Shown here piece by piece: positions 46,797 through 57,164 of a DNA stretch of 64,000 nt. The notes beneath the pieces were generated by a model. It was given only the letters and a program-made list of their open reading frames with translations. It did not search any database and was not told the origin of the DNA. A program made the translations under genes and the position numbers. The first letter of the stretch is position 1. Each line of letters begins with the position of its first letter. This DNA comes from Saccharum officinarum (taxonomy: Eukaryota; Streptophyta; Magnoliopsida; Poales; Poaceae), in assembly GCA_020631735.1 (NCBI GenBank), contig CM036188.1:18084214-18148213 (forward strand), in the 5' to 3' direction.

Positions 46797-47250
46797 TATA
46801 TCTTTCCCAAAGATGTATATATGGATAGGTTAAATGCAAACTTAGAATACTACTTTGCATTATCTTTCATAATGATAAAGGTGAATGATTTATAAAATCA
46901 TTATGAGGTTTTTTAAATTATCTTTCCTAATGGTAGATGTGGGTAATCTAGGCACAAAGTTAGAGGATTATTTTAAATTATCTTTCATAATAACAAACAC
47001 GGGTAGTTTAGACGCAATGTTAGGGCTTTATTTTAAATTATGTTTCATAATGGCTAAGGTGGATAATTTAGATGCAAATTTAGGGGATTATTTGAAATCA
47101 TTTTTCATAATGGCAAAAGTGAATAATTTATATACAAATATAGCGGGTTATTTCTATTTATCTTTTATAATGGCAGATGTGGGTAATTTACATGCAAAAT
47201 TAGGGTGGTTATTTTATTTATTTCTCATAATGGCAGTGGTGGGTAATTTT
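46797..47250 (-). repeat. 60-bp minisatellite in Helitron copy B
   Basis: About eight diverged units of 60 bp (one near 58) with a core TTATCTTTCATAATGGCA and GTGGGTAATTTA. Because 60 is divisible by three, a 133-codon plus-strand frame with a 20-residue repeat stays open (46885-47286). I do not regard it as a gene, since copy A has no matching long frame. Confidence 0.85.
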
Positions 47251-47413
47251 TTAATAAAGTGTAATAGATCCGATGGCTATTATTGATGATAATGATTAGT
47301 GTCTACTAAATCAAAGGCCAAATGTTTCTGATTATTGCGAGAATTTCTAGAATTTATCTTTTTTCCTAGCGCGTCTGATGCGAATTAACGTGGTGCCTCC
47401 ATTGAGGCCTCTA

Positions 47414-50032
47414 CACTATGTAAAAAAAGCACATCACAGACGCGCCTTTAGAGACGTCATAGACGCGCTTCGGCGCGTCTCTAATAACGCGTCTGTAATA
47501 AGGTCTTATTACAGACGCGCTTCAACACGCGTCTTTAGTATACCAACACGCGTCTATAATTATGTTTCAGACAGACGGGTAGAGGTAAAGACGCGTCTGT
47601 GACAACCCTTATCACAGAAACTTGTAACCAACACGCGTCTATGACGAACCCTTATCGCAGTCGCACATAACCAACACGCGTCTGTGATAATGATTTACAA
47701 AAACAAAAAAAAAAGATAAAAAAAACCCAATGCCATTGTCTTATATATCATACATGACACGTCAAATTACATACAGCGGTCAATTGCTAATTAGCAATTT
47801 CATACACATGAAGTAATATCAAAAGCCATTACATGTCCCTCATATACTGCTAATAAACCTACTTTCTACTTGAACTAAGAAGATAAGTTGCAGGCATGTA
47901 ACTAATAATCTTCTTGAAGGAAATATTCAAGTCATTGGATTCTGCATAAGTGATGTAATCACACAGTGAAGTTCAGTATGCCATTATATGTACCAACTAT
48001 CATTTCCTTGATATCAATACCCTGGCAACAACCCCTCATGTGTAACTGGAAGTGTATGAAATCAACAAAGGGAAAATGGGAAATCACTGACCTGCAATGC
48101 AACTGGAAGTAAACCCATAGATGACATTTCTAAAGTCCTGCCACCAACCCAGTCAAACATAGGAAACCAAGCTATGTTTCTCAATTTCTGTTCCAGCTTC
48201 TTGTTAATTAGACAAACAATGCCAAAACTTGAATTTGGATATTTCTTTATCATAAACACTAAAGGACTTCCGGAGTGTATACTAAGAAAAAGAATTTTGA
48301 TATTATCTATTGTGGCTCCCAGTTTGGTACTCTCAGTTTGGTGTCATTAAATAAAATGCTTAAGTGCAGACCAATGCTACTATTAACGCTCTCACAGTTG
48401 TAAAGAACCAATTTGCGACAAGTGAGAAGCAAACTAACAAAATTATTAAAGCAAAGAAGGTCTCACCTGCACTGTGCAGCAATCTTCCCCTTACCCATCT
48501 TCAGATCATTCCTTTAAGATGCATGCTAGAAAACGTGAACTGCATGTCAACTGAAGCAAAACATTCCGCTAAAATTTTATTTCAAAACAACTAAAAGCTG
48601 AAACACAATGTATATCATTGACAGAATTACTAAGAAGTCGAATTGAGTAACTTTAAAAGCATCTAGATTCACAAACAACCAAAATGGTCATAGAGTATGA
48701 CAGCTATCCAAAATCTGGTCCCGTTTAACTTATAGCTGATGCAAATCACAATAGAAGAAACTGTCACCTCACTACATATGTCTGTAGCATCATTAGAAGG
48801 CCTGGAATACTAGAAGCTTGTCCAAATCAACAGTAAAGGCTGCTACAACCATTTCCAGTAATTTAATCAGCCACTTAATTTAAGAATTGGCTCATACTAA
48901 GATCTCATATACAGTATCTTGATACGTTCCTAGATTGGACAAGAATAAATAACACGCATCTCACGGAGACGAAGAGAAAACATCAATAATAAAAAAAAAG
49001 CAGGACGAAACTAGTAGTACGACTACAGCTTGAGGAAGAGGATCGGATGGATCACCTTTTTTTGAACTCCAACGAAGCCGTCGATTCGTACCTCGTCGAG
49101 GGGACGGACACGGTGCTGGCGGAATCCGCGAGGAGAATTTCATGGCCGGATTCAGAGGGCGGGCAGGTTCACGTCGTGCTGCCTCCGCTGCAGCTGCGGC
49201 CGGATCTGGGGCCGCGACCCTCGTCTCCGTTGCCTTGCCGCCAGCCGAGAGTGCTCAGCGCCGCCCTTGGTCAAAAGACGACAAGGGAACGAGGGAGGGA
49301 GAAGCGCCAACCAGATCTGGGTGGGGGGATGTGGAGAAGGCGCCGCCCATCTCCTCGTCTTCGACTGCTGCCACCGCGAGCGCCAGCGGTGCCGCCCCGC
49401 CATTTCCCCATCTCCTCTTCTTTGGCTGCCCCACTGCCGTCTACCACTCCTAGGACGCGGGCACGGGCGCTAGGGTTTAGGGTTTTGGCGAGAGCAAAGG
49501 CGCAATCGAGGGTGAAGTGGAGGAGGTCAACGGGTAATGGTGAGAGGATGGCCAGGGAGACAGGAAAGAGATGTGGACTAGGCAGGCGGCAGCGGCGTGC
49601 TGGCAGGCCGGCACCGGCAATGAGAGAGATGGGGAAGATGAGGAGATACAGAGGGAGGAGATGAGAGAGTGATTCGGGGGGTGGAGGGGGGCTCGACGCG
49701 GACGCGGACTCCAGACATCGGTAAGCTGCATTGTATAATTTTTTCGGGTCCATGACCTTCACCGGCTGACGCGGATGTAGTTGGCGCGTCTGTGAATTGG
49801 CACCTGATGTTACAGACGCGTCCCAAGTTTTACTACAGACGCTTGTTGCCAACACATGTCCGTAGTAAGGCTTATTACAGACGCGTGTTGACCCTGTCGG
49901 ACTGGCGACCCCGGCTGGCGAAATATTGCAGGCGCGTGTTGGGAACACACGTTTGTAAACTCATATTACAGACGCGTGTTTGTCCTGGCGTCTGTAGGGG
50001 GTGTGGTGGATATATGGCTTTTTTACATAGTG
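47414..50032. mobile_element. Complete non-autonomous CACTA element (2619 bp)
   Basis: Ends CACTATGTAAAAAAAGC and GGCTTTTTTACATAGTG are inverted repeats. Flanking triplets 47411-47413 and 50033-50035 are both CTA, a perfect 3-bp target duplication. Subterminal regions (47440-47700 and 49780-49995) carry many ACGCGTCTGT/ACAGACGCGT motifs in both orientations, likely transposase-binding sites. There is no transposase frame. The interior carries what look like gene pieces. It is inserted in Helitron copy B. Confidence 0.93.
48092..49143 (-). pseudogene. Gene fragment carried inside the CACTA element
   Basis: On the minus strand ATG at 49143 opens MKFSSRIPPAPCPSPRR, ending at a donor (CGAG/GTACGA, 49092/49091). 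Farther on, an exon-like stretch reads [20 protein letters not shown], then [20 protein letters not shown] and GLLPVALQ, ending at a donor (TTGCAG/GTCAGT, 48092/48091). The acceptor side and intermediate exons are unclear. Splice-like structure and GC-rich 5' sequence suggest a captured host gene, as in other gene-carrying CACTA elements. I cannot name the parent. Confidence 0.4.
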
Positions 50033-50051
50033 CTAATTAGTAATAATAAGA

Positions 50052-50707
50052 TAAGATGACTCTTCAAATTTAGTAACTCTCCTTCTCTCCATCTTAGCTC
50101 TCTTTTCTGGGATAGCATAATGACTCTTCATATTTAGTAATTTAGTAATCTGGCGCTTCCTTCCAACGCGTTGCCCCGTGAACAGGACCTGCCGCTAGCT
50201 GGCAGGCCACGAGCGGCTGCCGCAAGACACGCATTGGCCTACGATGCCCCTCGAGCCGTGCTGCTGGCTGGACCTTGCTACGCCCCCTGTGTGCGCTGAT
50301 GACTGGGTGACTGTGCTGACCGAGCCTACGCCTGCAGCCAGTCCCCGCGCGCGTGCGCTGATCACGAACGTGGATGGACAAGGCTACACCTGCTGGACGA
50401 GACTGCACCTGCGAGGCTGGACGAGGCTACGTTGGCCAGAACCAATCTGACGAACGTGTCATTTCCAGGCGGCGTGAGAATGCCTGGCCGAGGAGACCAC
50501 GAGGTCTACGCGATGGATCGAGAAATAGGAAAGTTCCTAATGACATGGCAGCTGGATTGAATATGGAGAGACAAAATTTAGATAGTTTGCCTGAGTAGTC
50601 AGTCGTTTTAGGTGAGATTCATTTTATTATAGAACTAGAAGTATTTGCCGCGGAAATTGTGGATGATTTGAAATAAAATTAGACTACATAAGATTACTTA
50701 TCACTAC
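50052..50707. other. Spacer after the Helitron
   Basis: It begins with probable MITE remainder (50052-50150), then GC-rich sequence to about 50460, then AT-rich sequence. A direct repeat of ATGACTCTTCA(A/T)ATTTAGTAA occurs at 50056 and 50120. No gene recognised. Confidence 0.35.
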
Positions 50708-51300
50708 CACTAGTACACACAACATTAGTGCCGACGGATCTAAACCTATTTTTATTGGCGTTTTTACCAACTACCAGTAAAAATCAAGAATTTCACAAGC
50801 GTCTTCTATAGAACCGCCACTATAAATATTTACACCCAGTTTAATTTGAGCGGTTTATGTCATTTTCACGAGAAATTCATGCATATGGGACCGCTAGGAA
50901 TCGAACTCAACACCTCAAGCCTCACGCTTTACACCATTTATCACTGCACCCCAAAGTCATATGTTACTAAACAACAGAAATAATCCCTTAGTATTCACAC
51001 AAGCAGATTTTTAAATGTAGATTTAAAGCCCTAAACGGATTCAAATAAAGAAAGTTTCAGCTACAAAATAATTTCTAAGGTCATTTGAGAAATTCAAAAA
51101 AATAAGAATTTTAAAATCATTAATCTTAACACATAATTTCTGAACTATAAAGTCGTAGATCTTTTCGAATACTACAACTTTTGTTCAAACCATTTCTCCA
51201 TCTGAAATCTTTTGAAAAATTCAAAAATTTAATTTCAAATTATTTATAGTGGCGCAAGGTTAAGAAAACCGCCAGTGCATTTTTATTGTCTGCCGCAAGT
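50708..51300. mobile_element. CACTA-like terminal fragment
   Basis: It starts CACTAGTACACACAACATTA. GAACCGCCACTATAAAT (50812) and the inverted partner ATTTATAGTGGCGCAAGG (51241) form subterminal inverted motifs. A clean second terminus is not seen. It includes a tRNA-like stretch. Confidence 0.45.
50887..50955 (-). other. tRNA-like sequence in a CACTA-like fragment
   Basis: On the minus strand GGGGTGCAGTGATAAATGGT followed by TTGAGTTCGATTCCTAGCGG gives an A-box-like head and a good B-box (GTTCGATTCC) at tRNA-like distance. The arms pair only partly, so a working tRNA is unlikely. Confidence 0.4.
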
Positions 51301-53855
51301 ATACAAATGCATTTGACGACAGAAGGCTGTTCCAAGCAGAAGACACCGGAGGGCTAGGAAGCAGAAGGCACCGGTGGGTTCACGTGGACCCCGATCCTCT
51401 AGCACCTCAGATGACCGATGCGTGGAGCTCCTTGTGATCGAACGCACGCGAGATCAAACGCCTCCTGCATGGCTCGTTGCTCGGCTCGCTCGCATGGACG
51501 AATCAGCTTGCACGACACTGGCTTCCCGTCGCAGTCGTGAATGCAGCTTGACAGGCCCGGCCCGGCCCGAGATCTCAACCGCTACCGCCTCCTCTCTCGT
51601 CGTCCTGTGTGGCTAGGCGGGGGTGGGGGAGAAGAGAAACTAGCCTCTGATGCTTGAAAAAAAAATCTCAGGGCCTCTTTTGTAGGGATTCTTTCCCAAC
51701 TTCACAAAACTATTTTTCAGCTTTTCCTACCATATAGATCTTTTAAAAATAGTTTATTCCTACAAGTTGTTTTTTATACAAAAACCGAGGTGAAGCAGCT
51801 TCTCCTAGTTTTTTTCTCTACTATCTTCTCCTAGTCGTGAAGCTGCTTTATGAAGCCGAAGAAAAAAAAAACTATTTCACTAGTGGAACTGAGCAGTACC
51901 AAACAAGCTTTTAAAAAGGGTGACCAACAGCGTTGCAAGATGCCACCCTAAGTCGATTCCATCAGGAAGCATATCAATACCATTTCCGTACTGGCAGTCC
52001 GTATAAATGGTCATTATATCTATCGTACCCATGGTTAGAGTATGAGAACATAGTCACTTCATAACGGTCTCATTATCAATCGATACTGATCATTACCGGC
52101 TATTCCGACTAATAGCAGCCATACCCACTAAAAATCAAGTAAAATTTCATTTGATGCACAATTTTATGAATTTGTTGAGTTATACGACAATATATTAAAC
52201 ATAAACCTATGTATGTTTAGTATAATTACTTCTAAAATTTTATAGAAATATATTATTACCACCGTCCCAAAGAAAATGACTTTGGCCTTGTTTGGAACAG
52301 AGGTTTCTGGTAGGAATTTCATAGGAAAAGTAGTATAAATTGGAAGACGCCGGCCATGCCCAATAATGGTGGTGGCAAGATAAATAGTGAGGGAGTTGCT
52401 AGGTGGGGTGGTGGAGGAACAGCCGATGCCGGGCAGAGGACAGGAGTGCCAGGAGTTACTAAATTTATCCATCCGTATTCGTAAACACAGGCTATCATAT
52501 TTCTTTGAAACCATAATCACAACGTAATTAAATCAGAACACCACATAGAACACACACAACGGCATCTATCTTCCATTAGATGAGTTGAAGTACCAAAAAA
52601 TCTCTAGCTTGAACAATGAGGCACACCTGGATTCACACGAGAACTGGCATCGCGACATTCTGTTGTGGAGACTGTCGATGCATGCGAGGTATGAAATGAG
52701 AGATGAGGTGATTGCAGAGAAAGCAACGGCGAAGCTCGTGGAGGAACGAACTATATGCCGCACCGCACCAAAGAAACACCTACTCCAACCTTATTACAGG
52801 ATGAATTGTTTTTTTATTTCTGCTTGATGCAATGCAGGACAAGCAAGGAACGTATTCGCCTTTTAAAAGCTGTAATAATAGTATATGCCACATCATTCCC
52901 GAGGGAATCATGAAGCTAGCACATGGAAAAGTGTGGAAGCATGTGGAAGCTTTATTATCCAAAGGAAAAGTGTGGAAGCAAGCGACCACGTGGCAGCATC
53001 TCCGACAGGACTCCCTACTTGACTCCTTACTTCAGATTTAGGTAGCGGATGCCAAAAAAACTAACTTCAACAGGCCTCCTACTAGATCCCCACATTTGTT
53101 GACCTCCTACTTTTCCCCCTCCACTCTCTACTTCTGTTGGCCCCTACTCTCCACCGTGCAAAATCTGGATGAGAGAGATGACAAAAGAGCCCCACGCGTC
53201 ATTGACTACTAAAACAAATTTGAGTAGTATGGTTTAGGTAGTATTGCTGGAGTTGGAAGTAAAATATGAGTAGTCTTAAAATAGGTGGCTTCCTAAATAG
53301 AGAAGTAGAGGGTATGTTTTAGGTAGTATTGTTAGAGATGCTCTCAGGACTATAAAGAAACAGTGTTTGCAGCAGCATCTAGAATACAGTTTATACTGTA
53401 TTTCGGAAAGATGTGATGGTTACGGATCATAAAGGACTGAATACCAACGCTCTCAATATATTTATACTGTATTTAGTTTCGAAATAAAGATTCATCAGAG
53501 AGGAAGGATTAAAACCTAACCGCATAACATTTGGAAATATCATCGTAAGGTACGTCCAAAAAAAACATTTGGAAAAACAACTGATTGCATGTGTAAGTAT
53601 GAGTTTTTTGCTTCGACCCTGCTGTTGGGACAAAAATTTCTGCACCCATCAGCAGGTCGACAGCAGGTATGGCTTCCGTGCAGCTATGGCTTCCGTGTAA
53701 CATGCATCGTCTTCTTTGGTCCATCCGCTTCTTAAATCAATCACAGCGCCTCATATTTGTCTTTGGACCACCCGCTTCGTTCTTTCCGACCGACGGGCCA
53801 ACAGTCACACAAACGGATTAATTGACTAAGTCTGTTACACCCACGGCTACAAAAA
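51301..53855. other. Intergenic region with MITE-like pieces
   Basis: No gene recognised. Likely small elements: about 51670-51915 (from AGGGCCTCTTTTGTAGGG to ACCAAACAAGCTTTT) and about 53065-53345 (AACTTCAACAGGCCTCCTA to TTGTTAGAGATGCTCTC). A third lies around 52280-52510 (GGCCTTGTTTGGAACAGAGG start). Termini are approximate. Short frames, including one of 118 codons at 52164-52520 on the minus strand, show no domain. Confidence 0.35.
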
Positions 53856-54340
53856 TTACCAAAAAAAAAAGCCATGCAAGAAATGTATTATATTGACCGC
53901 ACATGCAGTTGGCCGTAAGATGAAGCATAATACGTTTGTACCTGGATTATATTTTGACGAGCCAGCAAGCATTCTTGTTACTTTCAGCTGGGCAGGCGGC
54001 CACTTGGCAATATGATATGATGACATTAATCTAGAGATTAGAAAATGAACAGACCGGCCGGAGAACAATCGGCGCTGATGCAGCACAAATATGTCCGCGC
54101 TCATAGATAGAGTAATTATATATACCAGCACCCGACCCAATGCAAGATGCATGGATGCCTTTTCTTTTCAAAGCTAGGATGCATGGACAAGCAAGGAATG
54201 CATTCCGATGTCTTTTCAGAAAGCACGACGTGTTATAGTTTCCAAGGCAATGATTCCACAGGTGAGGAGCAAACGGTTTGGAGATAAAGTAAAGGTTAAG
54301 AACATTAATGTAACTAAAGAGAAAGCGTAGTCATATTGAG
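53856..54340 (-). pseudogene. Exon-like piece of the unidentified gene, copy C
   Basis: Third copy of the block, covering the first exon candidate and its upstream DNA. On the minus strand the segment reads HIAKWPPAQLKVTRMLAGSS then KYNP and ends at a donor CCAG/GTACAA (about 53943), at the same place as CCAG/GTACAG in copy A. Upstream, GGATGCATGGACAAGCAAGG (54178) matches GGATGCATGGACAAGTAAGG (37263). The second exon is missing. This copy lies just downstream (minus-strand sense) of the NLR2 flank, so the gene may have been the neighbour of the NLR in the ancestral unit. Confidence 0.45.
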
Positions 54341-54790
54341 TTAATCAACATGTTTTTTGGTTTGGTGTCGAGTTGAGCATGCCCCTAGTGTCAAACGATT
54401 TCTATAGGCATCTCTAGTTTTTCAGAGGCAGCTGAATCTAATAAAACTGTCTTTTGAAATCGTTTTTTGGGTGCAAAAAAATGGCCTACTCCGTGGAAAT
54501 GGACTTCCAGAGGTACCTGATGTACTCGCAAAGCCGCCCATGAAAATGAATAGAAAAGAAACTAATTTTTCATCTTAATCTTTATGTATTGAAGAGGAAC
54601 CTCCTCCTAGATTCCAAAAAAAAATGAACCTCCTCCTAGTAGTCAGGTTTATTGGCCCTGCTACTACACTTCCCATCGCTAAGCATGAAAGACGGCAGCG
54701 CAGTCATTTCAGACCAGGTCGCTGCACTATTTTTCAGTGACTTTTCAGTGAACTATTCCTGGGAAAATGACTGACGCTAGCAATGAACTA

Positions 54791-55018
54791 TTTCCTCCGT
54801 CACAAATTACAAGACGTTTGACTTTTTTGACCTCAAGTTTGATAACTTGTCTTATTCAAAAAATTTGTGCAAACATAGTCAAATTTAAATCATTCTTGAA
54901 GAACTTTTATTAGTAAAGCAAGCCACGATAAAAGAAGTGATATTTTGCATAAAATTTTGAATAAGACGAGTGGTCAAGTCAAAAAAGTCAAACATCTTAT
55001 AATTTGGGATGGAGAAAA
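54791..55018. mobile_element. Stowaway MITE in the NLR2 flank
   Basis: 228 bp between TA dinucleotides. Ends TTTCCTCCGTCACAAATTAC and TATAATTTGGGATGGAGAAA are inverted repeats of Stowaway type. Absent from the NLR1 flank. Confidence 0.85.
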
Positions 55019-55217
55019 TATTTTTCAGTGAAATTTCTTATCAGTGATGTTGGAGTTAACCGATGGAACATATATATAGTAGTATTTCTGTATCCTCCAT
55101 GCATGTACGTGAGCAGGAGGATGCTTGTGCTTCGTCACTGGTTTCCGAATAAACCTGTGTGCATAGAGTATATGGATGCAACTTAACTGACAGCAAGTCA
55201 AAAACTCTATTCGTTCA

Positions 55218-56160
55218 GGGCCTTTTGTGCGGTACTCCTTCCATGTGTTTGGTTGCAAGGTTGTAGTGGGATAGGAGTGGGACGATCTCCTTTTGGGGGC
55301 GTTTGGTTTTTTTTTCAACGCGAGGAATCTCCCCATTCCCATTGAACTTCAACGGAAATACAGAGGGGGCGTTTGGTTTGGAGTCATCAGGGCTGGATCA
55401 TCCTCTTATGGGAATATTCCCCAAATATCCGGAGTGCCTCCGTTCCCCAGAATCGAAGTCCCCTTCCCAAGGCCTGAGCCCCGTTTCCTTGCACATGTCT
55501 CCGATCTCCACTGCTCCTTCTGTTACGGCGATGGTGGCCGGACCAGGGTGATGCGGCTCGCGCAAGGAAGGCCTGCCGCGAGACCGAGGGCAGCGTGTCT
55601 TGCAGCACTGGAATCTCACAGCGAGAGCTCCTGGGGTAGGGGGCCGCGCGGTGGTGTCCTCGTCTTCCCCGCAGCAGCCATGGAGGCGTCCTCATCCCAC
55701 CAGATATAGGCGCCGCGGAGGCCGGCCGGGGTGGCACGGTCGAGCCCATCAGATGCACACAGACGGGCATGATGCCGTCCAGACGCCGGCCTCCCTGTCC
55801 CACCCAAATGCCGGGGTGCCCTGCAGCTGGCCTGCCCAGACGCCGGCTTCCCCATCCCGCGGCCAGCCAGCCCTCACGCCCCGATCCGCGCGATGGCCCC
55901 TACGCTGAGAGCCACGATCAGATTCTGTGTGCTGCTCCTGGCAGACGAAGAAGAAAGGAGTAAAGAGGCTGACACGTGAGTCCATTTTAACGCTGGCTAA
56001 CACTAAACGGTGCCCTGCTGTTTCCTTTTCTCGTCCCTCGTAACAAACAGAAAACAAGGACAATGTCATCTCCTCGACCAAAAAGATAGATAGAACCGTC
56101 TCATCCCTAGAACCTGGGTTGGGTCCATCCCATCCCACTAAGCCTCGCAAGCAAACGTTA
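55218..56160. mobile_element. Inserted GC-rich element with degenerate inverted ends
   Basis: About 940 bp absent from the NLR1 flank. Near its ends, GTGTTTGGTTGCAAGGTTGT then AGTGGGATAGGAGTGGG (55247) and the opposite-strand CGTTTGCTTGCGAGGCTTAG then TGGGATGGGATGG (56153) are imperfect inverted repeats. The interior is GC-rich with several frames and no recognised domain. It looks like a non-autonomous DNA transposon that carries foreign sequence; superfamily not determined. Confidence 0.45.
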
Positions 56161-56230
56161 CCTTAGAGAACAATTGACATTGTGGACAAGCTGACATGGT
56201 CCATGCGACCACGTAGCTGGCCTTGCACTT

Positions 56231-56418
56231 TGAACAGTTTATGAAGTTTCGATCAACCAATTTCTCGTAGACCATCTGAATCAAATTAAAATGGTCTCAG
56301 CTACATTTTTCTTTTACGGACACAATTTTGCGGTGCATTTATTAATAGAGGAGTGTATAAAAATAGTTGCGAGATTATCAAAATCATGTCAGAGGGAATT
56401 CTCCGTGAGATCAAATAG
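56231..56418. other. Deletion junction between NLR2 and its flank
   Basis: Sequence that matches neither NLR1 nor its flank. In NLR1 the corresponding interval is about 1.8 kb (15970 down to about 14200), holding the last third of the LRR and the stop. In NLR2 that interval is replaced by this 190-bp stretch. Confidence 0.5.
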
Positions 56419-57164
56419 TTGTGAGGAACCTCCTCAAGAGCTGTTCCAGAAAGATCAACATCCTTCAAGTCTGTGAGATCATCACTGAAGTTGACAATTT
56501 TGAGTTTGCTGCACCCACACAAGGATAGGCACCTAATCCACTTTCCAGACAGTGAGAACATTCTCAGATTTGGATGCCCATGAATTTTGATACCTTCAAC
56601 GGACTTCCATGTTTCTATATAAAGATCTTCAAGGCATGGTACTAATTCCCAGATCAACTCAAGCCTTAAGCTGATACAGTTAGAAAGATGTAGCTCTTTG
56701 AGGCCTTTGGCTTCAGACAGTGACCTTGGGAGTAACATCAATAGAATGTTGTTGGTTAACTTGAGTGTATGCAGTTTTTGCATTGCTTGGAACATGTCCT
56801 CTGGAAAAGAGGTAATTTGAGTCCCCCCGACATGAAGAACCAATAGATTTGACAGTTCAGCCATGGAAGGAGGCAACTCTTTGATATTTGTGCAATTACT
56901 GAGAATGAGCTCCTCAAGGCTTGCCATTTCACAGAAGAATTCAGTAGGCAGGGTGGTGAACTTTGAGCCAGATAGATCAAGGTAGTGCAGATTGCTCTTA
57001 TTGCTGCCATCTTGTTTCGATAGCTCAAGCAAGGGAACCCCATTCATATCAAGGACTACAAGGTATTCCAGATGAGCAAGTGGTGATGTTTCTTTGTCAG
57101 AAGTAGGTGGTGGTGTAGACAAGTTGTCTAGCTGAGAGCAGCCTCTGAGTGAGAGCAAGTAGTC
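56419..57164 (-). pseudogene. NLR2, LRR-only relic of the NLR gene
   Basis: Minus-strand LRR fragment corresponding to about NLR1 residues 500-770: LLSLRGCSQLDNLSTPPPTS, LDMNGVPLLELSKQDG, HYLDLSGSKFTTLPTEFFCE, LKELHLSNCISLRLELIWEL, LKDVDLSGTALEEVPHN. It is open throughout and similar to NLR1 at most positions, so it is not very old. It begins abruptly at 57164 and ends at VPHN near 56419, with unrelated sequence outside. The N-terminal part, NB region, remaining LRRs and stop are gone. It has one copy of the 24-residue unit that is doubled in NLR1. The open frame continuing to an upstream ATG at 57191 and downstream to 56301 is fortuitous. Confidence 0.88.

Larger units (their letters stand above)
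44420..50051 (-). mobile_element. Helitron copy B, interrupted by a CACTA element
   Basis: On the minus strand it starts TC (TCTTATTATTACTAATTAG, 50051-50033) after an A. It ends CTAG (44423-44420) before a T, the standard Helitron ends and A/T insertion site. About 10 bp before CTAG there is a short hairpin (CCTGTGTGAGAGCACGGG). The body matches copy A (19371-20389) in reverse complement. Removing the nested CACTA (2619 bp) and one CTA leaves about 3.0 kb. No Rep/helicase frame; non-autonomous. Confidence 0.8.
54480..56230. other. 3' flank of NLR2, matching the NLR1 flank
   Basis: Matches 13764-14200 in pieces: CTTCCCATCGCTAAGCATGA (54671), GAGCAGGAGGATGCTTGTGC (55111), and after 56161 GACATTGTGG and CCACGTAGCTGGCC. 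Two insertions split it, a Stowaway MITE and a larger element. The order and orientation relative to the NLR copy are the same as at NLR1. Confidence 0.7.

Noticed and set aside
46885..47286. Open frame with a 20-residue repeat
   Set aside because: It is the 60-bp minisatellite of a Helitron read in a frame that cannot shift; the second Helitron copy has no equivalent long frame.
49047..49664. Plus-strand frame of 205 codons
   Set aside because: Antisense to the better-supported exon-like sequence in the CACTA element and of biased GC-rich composition.
50621..50660. Possible further Helitron 3' end on the minus strand (CTAGT after a CCGCGG word)
   Set aside because: The hairpin is not convincing and no related body sequence was found.
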